54,562 nucleotides of DNA, from positions 1 to 54,562 of the forward strand of contig JBJLBO010000003.1 in assembly GCA_045568115.1 (NCBI GenBank). Direction: 5' to 3'. A program made the translations under genes and the position numbers. The notes below the pieces were generated by a model, which was given only the letters and a program-made list of their open reading frames with translations, made no database searches and was not told the origin of the DNA. The stretch is from MGIIb-O1 sp002457595 (lineage in GTDB: Archaea; Thermoplasmatota; Poseidoniia; Poseidoniales; Thalassarchaeaceae). Shown one piece after another: positions 8,436 through 16,006 of the stretch. Numbering within the stretch: the stretch's first letter is position 1; every line of letters starts with the position of its first letter.

Positions 8436-8987
8436 TTGCCCCGTTCTGGTAAATCTGCAGTTCTTGAGAAAGTTGTCGGGATGCTCATCGAAGAGAAAAA
8501 ACAAGAGATGCGCGGTCGTAGTTACGATTCAGTAGAAAAACCTCTAGTAGGAGGGATGAAAACTCGTACCATCATAGAAAATGGGCAACGCGTTGGATTT
8601 GAATGTGTAGATCTAATTACTGGAGATAGTGCAGTAATGGCTCATCGGGATATCGATAGTAGAAATCGAATTTTAGGTTATGGAATTGACCCTACTGCTC
8701 TAGATAATGTGGGCGTCGAGGCAATTAGACGAACTACTGAAGAATGCGAAATTCTAGTGATTGATGAAATTGGTAAATTTTCTGTTGAAAGTGAAGCTTT
8801 CGTTGAGGCAGTCCGGGGTGCTTTGGATAAAGACATGCCAACAATCCTAACTCTGCACAAAAAGAGTCGTCATCCACTCTTACAGGATATCAGACGACGG
8901 GATGATGCAAGAATCCTTGAGGTCACTCCAGTTAACAGAGCTCTATTGCCTTACAAAATCCACAAACTAGTAAAAGAGACTTACTGA
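8436..8987 (+). CDS. THEP1-type nucleoside-triphosphatase (N-terminus apparently frameshifted)
   Basis: The product matches the THEP1 family of small P-loop nucleotide phosphatases. It has a Walker A GLPRSGKS, Walker B LVIDEIGKF, the typical HPLLQDIRRRDDARIL segment and a C-terminal VTPVNRALLPYKI. The first in-frame start, TTG 8436, lies inside the P-loop and removes its first glycine, so it cannot be the true start. The frame stays open upstream without any ATG, GTG or TTG to about 8307. In the +1-shifted frame GTG 8395 reads MRISESIQK. One extra A in the run 8417-8421 would join it to the P-loop as MRISESIQKIGITGLPRSGK. A one-base deletion or sequencing error is the simplest explanation; a non-standard start is the alternative. 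Confidence 0.75.
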   Translation: MPRSGKSAVLEKVVGMLIEEKKQEMRGRSYDSVEKPLVGGMKTRTIIENGQRVGFECVDLITGDSAVMAHRDIDSRNRILGYGIDPTALDNVGVEAIRRTTEECEILVIDEIGKFSVESEAFVEAVRGALDKDMPTILTLHKKSRHPLLQDIRRRDDARILEVTPVNRALLPYKIHKLVKETY

Positions 8988-9037
8988 TAGTCATCTTCGC
9001 CGAGGGTTTCATGCCTTAGCGGCCCCTCACCTCAGAC

Positions 9038-9412
9038 ATGGACACCCCCGCCGCTCGTCTCGAGCGCGTTCTAATCGGTGTGTCAGTGCCTCTATTGTTC
9101 CTAACTGCACTAGCAATCGCAGAAGGTCAAATTGAGATTATTGGATGTAGTGAAGGAGGGTGTATGAATCAGTCTCTAATTATTCCAATTGTTGCTATTC
9201 TTTGCATTGCAATCCTCGTAGTGATGAGAATGACTCGAGACAGAAGTTTTGGAAACGCCCCTCTAGACCGTTGGTTTAGTCGTGAGCCTGAAGAAATAAT
9301 GAGAGATAGATTGGAGCAGGAGCGTTTTGAGGCGGCTGATGAAGGCCTTGGCGGGAAATGGGCAGAATTAGAGAGAAAGGGGCTTGAACAGCGCTATGGA
9401 GAAGAAGAGTAG
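9038..9412 (+). CDS. Small membrane protein of unknown function
   Basis: This 124-residue protein is not recognised. It has two hydrophobic segments, about residues 11-28 (LIGVSVPLLFLTALAIAE) and 46-63 (LIIPIVAILCIAILVVM), separated by a short loop with two cysteines (GCSEGGC). A charged cytoplasmic tail of about 60 residues follows, rich in Glu and Arg and probably helical. The two loop cysteines would lie outside the membrane and could form a disulfide. It stands alone between the NTPase gene and gcvH. Confidence 0.7.
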   Translation: MDTPAARLERVLIGVSVPLLFLTALAIAEGQIEIIGCSEGGCMNQSLIIPIVAILCIAILVVMRMTRDRSFGNAPLDRWFSREPEEIMRDRLEQERFEAADEGLGGKWAELERKGLEQRYGEEE

Positions 9413-9458
9413 GTAGCGAAACCTTCACCCCTCTCCTAATACTCGCCGCCTCGATAAC

Positions 9459-9842
9459 ATGAGTGATGTACCAGCCGAACTACGATATACAGCTGAGCAC
9501 GAATGGATTAGAATTGAAGGAAATGAGGCCGTAGTGGGCGTAACCGACTTCGCTCAGGATGCACTTACTGATGTGGTGTGGGTCGAACTTCCTGAAGTAG
9601 GCTCTAGTGTCTCAGAGATGGATGCTTGCGGTAGTGTTGAATCAGTCAAATCCGTTAGTGAAATCTTTGCTCCTATTGCTGGAGAAATTCTTGAGGTAAA
9701 TGAAAGTCTAGAGGATGCCCCCGAACAAATTAATCAGGATCCGTATGGTTCTGGTTGGATTTGGCGTATGTCAATAGGCGATGCTTCTCAAGTAGACGGC
9801 CTGATGGATGCCACTGCCTATTCTGCTCAAATTGGTGAGTAA
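9459..9842 (+). CDS. gcvH: Glycine cleavage system H protein
   Basis: GcvH carries the lipoyl arm that shuttles the aminomethyl group between the P, T and L proteins of glycine cleavage. The 127-residue length is typical. The lipoylation motif is clear as GSVESVKSVSEIFAPIAGE with the acceptor Lys at residue 64, and N-terminal YTAEHEWIRIEG and C-terminal PYGSGWIWRM match the family. The genes for P, T and L proteins are not in the window. It is followed after 2 nt by the RNase HI gene, suggesting co-transcription without obvious functional relation. A role as general lipoyl carrier is possible if the other subunits are absent from the genome. Confidence 0.95.
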   Translation: MSDVPAELRYTAEHEWIRIEGNEAVVGVTDFAQDALTDVVWVELPEVGSSVSEMDACGSVESVKSVSEIFAPIAGEILEVNESLEDAPEQINQDPYGSGWIWRMSIGDASQVDGLMDATAYSAQIGE

Positions 9843-9844
9843 TA

Positions 9845-10378
9845 ATGAACAATGCACTCCACATCTACGTGGATGGTTCATGTGAAGAAAATCGGAATGT
9901 TACCGATGCAACGCCAGCGGGATGGGGGTTTGCTGTAGTCAGAGGCGATACGGGGCTTGGTCGGGGCCGTGGAGAAATAATGCACGAGTCAAGTGGTCCA
10001 GTAATCACAAACCCAGATGTTGCTGGTTTCTTAGGGGCTGAAGTTGGCTCAAATAATACTGCTGAATTGAGTGCAATTGCTCATGCATTACGCTGGGTAT
10101 TAGAATCAGGCAGAGAAGGCGTAATTGTGATTCGCGCTGATTCACAATACGCATTGAACATTGCTTCAAGCGCTTGGCGGGCAAAGAAGAATAAGGCATT
10201 AGCACTGCGAATTCAGAGCTTATGGAATGAAGTATCAGGGCTCTGTCAATTAAGTGGAGAACACGTTCGAGCACATCGAGGACATCGATGGAATGAGAGG
10301 GCAGATCACCTAGCTTTCCGAGCGATGTCTGGCGAAGATCCACTTCCACTTCAATTTTGGAAACCTGGTAATCGCTAA
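9845..10378 (+). CDS. rnhA: Ribonuclease HI
   Basis: This type 1 RNase H cleaves the RNA strand of RNA-DNA hybrids. The catalytic residues are visible in order as D10 (IYVDGS), E74 (NNTAELSAI), D99 (RADSQYA), H147 (RGHRWN) and D154 (ERADHLA). A loop of about 30 residues after the first strand makes it a little longer than E. coli RNase HI (177 against 155). Archaea usually rely on RNase HII; RNase HI in archaea is patchy and often of bacterial origin. It starts 2 nt after gcvH, and its stop overlaps the convergent membrane-protein gene by 4 nt. Confidence 0.92.
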   Translation: MNNALHIYVDGSCEENRNVTDATPAGWGFAVVRGDTGLGRGRGEIMHESSGPVITNPDVAGFLGAEVGSNNTAELSAIAHALRWVLESGREGVIVIRADSQYALNIASSAWRAKKNKALALRIQSLWNEVSGLCQLSGEHVRAHRGHRWNERADHLAFRAMSGEDPLPLQFWKPGNR

Positions 10379-10782
10379 TCGGCTAGAGGCCCTGTGCTAA
10401 GCATCACATAGATTCCTGATAAAGAAATCAATAATCCAACCAACATCAACACTAAGCCGGTAGGATCTGGAAGGAATTCTTGTAATGGATTTCCAGACAC
10501 CCATGCTAGAGCTAATGTCGACAATCCGGCAGCGAATACTTTTGGAGAAGATTCTTTTGGATTTTGCCATTGATCTAACCACGGAATCAAACCTTTACGC
10601 TTGAATGTTAATCTATACCAAGCCACGTACCACATGCACAATCCGGCCATCCCGATTATGCCTATTGTAAAGGATGGAGAATCCCAAGGACCCGCCGGTG
10701 CGTATCCGAGGACTAAGGCGTCAAGGATGAGCAGTGAGCCTACTATTGCATGGATGGATGCATCCGGCGCCTTGTCTGCCAT
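10375..10782 (-). CDS. Membrane protein of unknown function
   Basis: This 135-residue protein has four probable membrane helices, roughly residues 10-27, 36-54, 82-98 and 108-127, separated by a basic loop (YRLTFKRKGLIPWLDQW). No family is recognised. The last four bases of the gene overlap the end of rnhA on the other strand. It is divergent from the dehydratase gene, with about 80 nt between the starts. Confidence 0.65.
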   Translation of the reverse strand: MADKAPDASIHAIVGSLLILDALVLGYAPAGPWDSPSFTIGIIGMAGLCMWYVAWYRLTFKRKGLIPWLDQWQNPKESSPKVFAAGLSTLALAWVSGNPLQEFLPDPTGLVLMLVGLLISLSGIYVMLSTGPLAD

Positions 10783-10865
10783 GTACTCGCGAGTGCTCTA
10801 TCCTGCTTGAAAGCGCCGCAGAAGTGATGCGCGATAACCCACTCGGATGACGCGGAGGGACATGG

Positions 10866-11810
10866 GTGTCGGTTGATTTTGAGGATGTGCGAGCAGCGGC
10901 ATCGAGAATTGAAGGAATCGTCGCACATACTCCTGTACTTACTTCTCTAGCCTTAGATTCACTTGCTGGCCGGCGTCTTTTCTTCAAGTGTGAGAATTTG
11001 CAACATGTCGGCGCTTTCAAATTCCGCGGGGCAAGCAATGCAATAGCACTCCTTGGTGAAGAAGCCGAGCGCGGTATCTGCACACATTCGAGTGGGAATC
11101 ACGCTCAAGCAGTCGCGCTCGCAGCCAAGCAGCGTGGCGTTTCCGCTTACATTGTGATGCCGGAGAATGCACCCCGTGTCAAAATCGAGGGTGTGCGAAG
11201 CCATGGGGCTGAAATCACCTTCTGCGAGCCCACCCTTGAAGCCCGAGAAAGAACCGCAGCAGCGGTGATGGAAAGAACTGGAGCCACCTTCGTCCATCCA
11301 TTCGACAACCCAAAGGTTGTCGCAGGGCAGGGCACCGCTGCGCTCGAACTGATCAATGAGATTGGACCGCTCGATGCAATCATCGCACCCATCGGCGGTG
11401 GTGGCCTGATGTCAGGAACCTGCGTCACCACTCGCGCTCTACTACCTGAGGCCCGTATTTTCGGGGCTGAACCAGCGGGCGCGGATGATGCGGCACGCTC
11501 GCTAGCCGCAGGTCATCTCATCCCAAATAAGGGTACTAACACAATTTGTGATGGATTACTAACGAGTCTTTGTGAGCTTACTTTTGGTATTCTAAAAGAG
11601 AATCTTGAAAGTATAATCACAGTCAGTGATGAAGATGTTGTAACTGCAATGAAGTTATTACAAGAACACCTAGATATCGTAGTTGAGCCTAGTGGAGCCA
11701 CCGTTTTGGCAGCAGTATTAACTGAAGAATTCAGAGCACTGAAAGATATTGATTCGGTTGGATTAGTGATTTCGGGCGGAAATCTCGATCCTGAAATGCT
11801 GCCGAAATGA
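10866..11810 (+). CDS. Threonine/serine dehydratase (serine racemase family, PLP)
   Basis: This fold-type II PLP enzyme probably deaminates threonine to 2-oxobutanoate or serine to pyruvate; serine racemase is the close alternative. Visible motifs are GAFKFRGA with the PLP lysine at residue 52, SSGNHAQ (75-81) that binds the cofactor, and the phosphate-binding GGGGL at 177-181. At 314 residues it lacks the ACT regulatory domain of biosynthetic IlvA, so it is a catabolic or racemase-type member. It starts at GTG. Base composition changes sharply near residue 218 (about position 11520). Upstream codons are GC-rich (about 55-60% by eye) and downstream ones AT-rich (about 35-40%). Confidence 0.9.
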   Translation: MSVDFEDVRAAASRIEGIVAHTPVLTSLALDSLAGRRLFFKCENLQHVGAFKFRGASNAIALLGEEAERGICTHSSGNHAQAVALAAKQRGVSAYIVMPENAPRVKIEGVRSHGAEITFCEPTLEARERTAAAVMERTGATFVHPFDNPKVVAGQGTAALELINEIGPLDAIIAPIGGGGLMSGTCVTTRALLPEARIFGAEPAGADDAARSLAAGHLIPNKGTNTICDGLLTSLCELTFGILKENLESIITVSDEDVVTAMKLLQEHLDIVVEPSGATVLAAVLTEEFRALKDIDSVGLVISGGNLDPEMLPK

Positions 11811-11870
11811 GCTCTGAAGTAATCAATATCTATCCGGCATAATTATTGACTGAAGGGTTTAGTTCAATTT

Positions 11871-12890
11871 ATGTTTGATATGATAAAATCGACACCCGCG
11901 AAAATTTGTTTATTGGTTACTGCATTGGTAACTTTCGTGTATTCAATGAACTTCATGCTTTTTGCAGACTGTTATGTGACAGGTGGAGCAGATGGTTGCT
12001 TCACAATTCTGTCTAACGAAACAAGCCTTGGAATGAACTCATGGGGAAATGGCGGACCTGAAACCGCATTCAATGGAACAATGATGTTTGGTATCTTCAT
12101 TTCAACAATGATAATACTCAACGAAGGAGCAAAGGGAATGTGGAGGACTATGATCCCCGTAATGATTGGTCTAGTAACCATGACTGCGGTAATTTGGATT
12201 AATTGGTCAGATACTATCGACTCCTCGGAAACTCCAAAATTCGTTGTTCCTATTGTTACTCTGATTTACATCGCTGCTTATTTCCTTCTTAGAAGTGAAG
12301 ATGAAGTTGATGAAGGTCTATCTGATTTCAAACCAGGATTGAATATTCAAGATAAGCCTGCACTTCTGGCTCTTCTTGTTCTCGTTGTGATGGGAGCATT
12401 CTACTGCCTAAGAGCAATAGTAACCCCTGAGTCTACAATAGAAGCATACGAGTATGGGGCATTGGCTGAAGGACTAGGTCAACCATCAGCAGTTACAGTC
12501 GCTGTTGGAGGTTCTCTTTTCCTCGTATACTTACTTTGGATGGTTCTAACTATAATGGAAGGAGCAAAAGGGAAATGGGCAATTATTCACCCAGGAATCT
12601 TCTGGCTAATGGCCGTAGTAATCTCAAACTATGTTTGGTTCCTAGATAACTTGGACCTATCCGATACTCTTGCAAGGCCGGTAACAGATCAGTCCACAAT
12701 GGATGGAATAACAGGCCCTGTAGCAATGTCTCTGCTTCTCTTGGCCTACTATAGGTTAAGGTCAGAAGGCATTGAAGATGGAATGACATTCAATGGAGAA
12801 AGCATGTCTGCAAATGATTTCAATATCTTCGCAATAATGTGGGCAATAGGTCTTGGAATAATATTCACTGCAAACATGATGATGGGATAA
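11871..12890 (+). CDS. Membrane protein with internal duplication
   Basis: The 339-residue product is a polytopic membrane protein of unknown function with about eight hydrophobic segments. It consists of two related halves. The first half has a segment ILNEGAKGMW followed later by AAYFLLRSEDEVDEGL, and the second half repeats these as LTIMEGAKGKW and LAYYRLRSEGIEDGM. The two halves are joined by a charged linker near residues 145-165. A two-cysteine loop (DCYVTGGADGC) follows the first helix. No transporter signature is recognised. The duplicated architecture would suit a pseudo-symmetric channel or carrier, but this is inference. It stands alone, upstream of the oppositely oriented tRNA-Cys. 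Confidence 0.75.
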   Translation: MFDMIKSTPAKICLLVTALVTFVYSMNFMLFADCYVTGGADGCFTILSNETSLGMNSWGNGGPETAFNGTMMFGIFISTMIILNEGAKGMWRTMIPVMIGLVTMTAVIWINWSDTIDSSETPKFVVPIVTLIYIAAYFLLRSEDEVDEGLSDFKPGLNIQDKPALLALLVLVVMGAFYCLRAIVTPESTIEAYEYGALAEGLGQPSAVTVAVGGSLFLVYLLWMVLTIMEGAKGKWAIIHPGIFWLMAVVISNYVWFLDNLDLSDTLARPVTDQSTMDGITGPVAMSLLLLAYYRLRSEGIEDGMTFNGESMSANDFNIFAIMWAIGLGIIFTANMMMG

Positions 12891-12896
12891 AGGAAT

Positions 12897-12970
12897 TGGA
12901 GCACAAGCCGGGATTTGCACCCGGGTCCACGGATCTGCAGTCCGTTGCATAGCTACTCTGCCACTCGTGC
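12897..12970 (-). tRNA. tRNA-Cys (anticodon GCA), unusual elbow
   Basis: On the minus strand the 74 nt fold as a tRNA. The acceptor stem is GCACGAG/CTTGTGC with one G-T pair, the anticodon arm is ACGGA-CTGCAGA-TCCGT with anticodon GCA, the T stem is CCGGG/CCCGG, the discriminator is T as in tRNA-Cys, and CCA is encoded. The T loop reads TGCAAAT instead of TTCAAAT, so position 55 is G. The short D loop (AGTAGCT) lacks the normal GG, so position 18 is probably A. The tertiary 18-55 contact is therefore altered although all stems are intact. Confidence 0.9.
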
Positions 12971-13135
12971 GGTAAATGCCAACCCCCGACCTTCCCTTGA
13001 AGAATGTTCGGAATGTGGATGGCCTTTTCCTCAATAGTCAATTTAGTCAAACCCTCGAGATTAGGCATTATTTCTTAAATGCTGGAATCTATTTCAAAAG
13101 GGAGTTTGTAGTGGATTAACTGAGGAGGCTTATTT

Positions 13136-14368
13136 CTGAGTTCAGAGGATGAGGGGAAATGGTGGGCTCCTGGCCACAAAGATGAGGAAATAGATTCCGA
13201 AGCAGCGGATGCTGTAGCGAAACTACAGGAAAAATATGGAGGTTTTTCAGAAGAATCAAAAACTGAAAAAAAACCTGCCACTACAATCAAGAAGAAAGAA
13301 GATCCTGGATTCTTAGGAATGAAAAATATTAGTTTTGCTAGGGGTATATTCTTAGTTTTTGTACTAATAATCGTAATTTCCCTACCTCTTTTTTGGCTAT
13401 TTGCCAGCCAAGATTGGGTTGAGGTCGAAGGAACAATCTTGGGTTCAGAAGATGTTCAATGGGTGGAAATCGAAGCAACGATAACAGGAGATGAAGGTAA
13501 TGGGACTGGTTGGTTCGAAGATTTTCATGAATGGTCTGAAGAATATTGTGATGATGGTGACTGCTGGACTGATTGGTATCAGGAGTACGAATGTTATGCG
13601 GACCTATTCCTTACTTGGGAAGTAAACGGAACCGCATACCAAGATTGGGCTTATTCGCCTTCTATAGTTTCAGAAAGATATTGTTTAGAATTGATTGAGG
13701 ATTACTACCAAATTGATAACACAGTAACACTAGAATATAATCCAGAAGATCCCGCTGATTATCAAATATTTACTATCGAGCACGGAGCAGAAAAAAGCAC
13801 TCTCTGGCGCCAAGAAATGTATCATTGGATTGGCGACGATGCTGTACAAACTCAATATCATTGTATAGCAGAATTAGTTATTGAATATGAATTTGAGAAT
13901 GTTACTTACCAATCAGATAGCGATTTGATAGTTGAAGATGAGTATTGGGATGATGGTCTGGCTCTATATGTTCCTTGTATTGATTCAATCAAGAATGATT
14001 TTCCAATTGGTGGAAATGTCTCTGTTTTTGTGAATCCAGATAAACCTGAAAAAGCTTCGATTGAGCAACCCATGGATTTCTTCGCTACCACTTGCTTATT
14101 TGCATTTATTCCGTGTTTGCTTTTCCCAATCATGTTCTTTACAGGACGGTTTGGGTCCAGTAGTAGTGGCCGTTCAAGAAGGAGGTTTGGTATCACAATA
14201 GGCGGGGCAGAAATTGGAATCAATGGTCATAGTAGCCGAAGGAGTTCTAGCAGTAGAAGATCCAGTAGCAGAGGCTCTAGCAGATCTAGTGGTGGAGGGC
14301 GCTCGGGCGGCGGTGGTCGCTCAGGTGGCGGAGGCCGTTCAAGTGGTGGCGGACGTGGAAGAAGATGA
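13136..14368 (+). CDS. Membrane protein with cysteine-rich ectodomain and Ser/Gly/Arg-rich tail; probable CTG start
   Basis: This protein is not recognised beyond a loose likeness to DUF3592-type membrane proteins. From the first ATG (13319) it has a membrane helix at residues 8-29, a long acidic region with several cysteines and Trp/Tyr-rich stretches, a second helix near residue 255-278, and a tail of repeated SSS/RRS and GGGRS units. The frame stays open upstream to 13124 and the extra 61 residues look coding (for example GKWWAPGHKDEE and a lysine-rich linker). The only start there is CTG 13136, seven nt after a perfect GGAGG at 13124-13128. I take CTG as the start, giving 410 residues. 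ATG 13319 remains the conservative choice. Confidence 0.7.
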   Translation: MSSEDEGKWWAPGHKDEEIDSEAADAVAKLQEKYGGFSEESKTEKKPATTIKKKEDPGFLGMKNISFARGIFLVFVLIIVISLPLFWLFASQDWVEVEGTILGSEDVQWVEIEATITGDEGNGTGWFEDFHEWSEEYCDDGDCWTDWYQEYECYADLFLTWEVNGTAYQDWAYSPSIVSERYCLELIEDYYQIDNTVTLEYNPEDPADYQIFTIEHGAEKSTLWRQEMYHWIGDDAVQTQYHCIAELVIEYEFENVTYQSDSDLIVEDEYWDDGLALYVPCIDSIKNDFPIGGNVSVFVNPDKPEKASIEQPMDFFATTCLFAFIPCLLFPIMFFTGRFGSSSSGRSRRRFGITIGGAEIGINGHSSRRSSSSRRSSSRGSSRSSGGGRSGGGGRSGGGGRSSGGGRGRR

Positions 14369-14449
14369 AAATATTAGATTCTATTTCGGTATCTAAAATC
14401 TGAAGTTATTTTGCATATCTTGAAGGTCGGCCTGCACCCGCTTAGTGGC

Positions 14450-15586
14450 ATGCCGCGCATCGCTTCGCGCTACGATGGTCTGGGTGTTGGCTTCGCGCCT
14501 TACTTACAACCGCCAGGTCCAGAGGTTGTCCGGTTGACTGTAGGTGAACCTGGATTCGATACACCTACTGAAATTATTGATGCAGCGATAGCTGGTTTGG
14601 AGGCTGGCAATACGAAGTATACTCGTGGACCAGGGTCACTAGAATTGTGCCAAGCAGTGGCGGATTACTTGGCTAAACATCATGGAATCAAAACTAGGGC
14701 AGAAGATGTAGTAATTACTCCGGGAGCAAAACAGGCCTTGCTCTACTCATTCATGATTACCACGATGCCCGGAGATGAAGCGATCCTGTTAGCTCCCTCT
14801 TGGGCTAGTTACGAGCCTATGTTGGAACTAATCGGGGCAGTTCCCGTTCATGTTCCTGTACGCCGAGATAATTTCCACCCCGACATCGATGCAATTCGGA
14901 ACGCGATTACTGAAAAAACTCGGATGATTCTGCTAAACTCTCCATGTAATCCGACAGGAGCGGTTTTCACTCCTGAAGAAATACAGGAAATTGTCAATAT
15001 TGCCACAGAGCACGATTTGTGGATTGTATCTGATGAAATTTATGCCCGACTAAATTGGATGGACTATCCGCATGTTTCGCCTGCGGTTTGTGAAGGTGGG
15101 GCTGAGCGAACTCTTGTCGTCAACGGTTGGTCGAAATCATGGGCCATGACTGGAATGAGAATTGGCTTCCTCGCTGGTCCAACTGAAGCAATGAAGGCCG
15201 CGATCAAATCTCAGGCTAATTCCGCTTCACACATTCCTACTTTCTTGATGAATGCCGCAAAGGTGGCATTATCTTGCAATGATGCTGTTGGTGAGTTCAA
15301 TGCTGAGTATCAAAAGCGGCGCCAAATTATGGTTGATGGATTATCCGCAATCCCTGGATTAAGAATTGGAGATTGTGAAGGAGCCTTCTACGCATTTGTC
15401 GATATTACAGAGACTGGTATGAGCGATACTGAGTTTGCTGATGGGGCTCTTGAGGCGGGGGTACAACTGATTCCAGCAAGCCTAATTGCCGGCGGTGAAG
15501 GGTTCATCAGAATCTCATATGCGGCGGATGAAGAAGTGATTCATGAAGGATTACGCCGTCTTTCTGCTTGGTTGCTCGATGAGTGA
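14450..15586 (+). CDS. PLP-dependent aminotransferase, aspartate aminotransferase family (class I)
   Basis: This fold-type I aminotransferase has LTVGEPGFDTP at the N-terminus, KYTRGPGSLELC, SPCNPTGAVF, VSDEIYARL and the Schiff-base lysine in NGWSKSWAMTGMRIGF (Lys 229 counting from ATG 14450). The final Arg of GFIRISYA should bind the substrate carboxylate. These are the hallmarks of the Iγ aspartate/aromatic aminotransferase group. The exact donor and acceptor cannot be inferred. A TTG at 14411 could extend it by 13 residues, but the family begins near MPRIASR. It lies about 40 nt upstream of speD on the same strand, so it may belong to that transcript. Confidence 0.9.
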   Translation: MPRIASRYDGLGVGFAPYLQPPGPEVVRLTVGEPGFDTPTEIIDAAIAGLEAGNTKYTRGPGSLELCQAVADYLAKHHGIKTRAEDVVITPGAKQALLYSFMITTMPGDEAILLAPSWASYEPMLELIGAVPVHVPVRRDNFHPDIDAIRNAITEKTRMILLNSPCNPTGAVFTPEEIQEIVNIATEHDLWIVSDEIYARLNWMDYPHVSPAVCEGGAERTLVVNGWSKSWAMTGMRIGFLAGPTEAMKAAIKSQANSASHIPTFLMNAAKVALSCNDAVGEFNAEYQKRRQIMVDGLSAIPGLRIGDCEGAFYAFVDITETGMSDTEFADGALEAGVQLIPASLIAGGEGFIRISYAADEEVIHEGLRRLSAWLLDE

Positions 15587-15627
15587 ATTTGAAATCATGA
15601 TGGCTGTTGAATGCTACTGTGAGTGGC

Positions 15628-16002
15628 ATGTCTGCGATTGGAATCCACGTTCTATTGGATTACACTGGTTATGTTTCACCAACTGATAATGATGGGGCGT
15701 GGGTGCTCGAATTGATGCGCCGTGCAGTAAGTGAAGCAGGGATTCGAGAAGTTCATTCGCATGTAGAACAATTCGATGGGATTCTCAGCCCACTGGGTTT
15801 TGCTGCCGTGGTTCTAATCGATGAAAGTCACGTTAGTGCTCACTGTTATTCAGAAAGAGGTTTGTTGGCTATTGATGTGTTCACCTGTGGAGATAATGAT
15901 CCATCAGTTGTTGCCGACACAATCCATTCTGAATTAGTAAGCAATATTGAGGGATTAGTCCTTCAGCGTCGAGATAAGGTGGAGCGATTCCTACAAGGGT
16001 GA
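15628..16002 (+). CDS. speD: S-adenosylmethionine decarboxylase proenzyme
   Basis: SpeD decarboxylates SAM to supply the aminopropyl donor for polyamines. It is made as a proenzyme that cleaves itself at a Glu-Ser bond to create a pyruvoyl group. Here the site is DESHV (Glu66-Ser67 counting from ATG 15628), followed by the processing His (SAH, residue 72) and the catalytic Cys in DVFTCG (residue 87). These match the small bacterial/archaeal class 1B enzymes of about 115-130 residues. TTG 15607 or GTG 15619 are possible earlier starts. It ends 4 nt before the deoxyhypusine synthase homologue, a strong hint of a joint polyamine function. No speE is visible here. Confidence 0.93.
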   Translation: MSAIGIHVLLDYTGYVSPTDNDGAWVLELMRRAVSEAGIREVHSHVEQFDGILSPLGFAAVVLIDESHVSAHCYSERGLLAIDVFTCGDNDPSVVADTIHSELVSNIEGLVLQRRDKVERFLQG

Positions 16003-16006
16003 TTTA

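Noticed and set aside
14375..14396. TTAGAT/ATCTAA inverted repeat after the CTG-start membrane protein gene
   Set aside because: Six AT-rich pairs with an 11-nt loop would form only a weak hairpin and could occur by chance.
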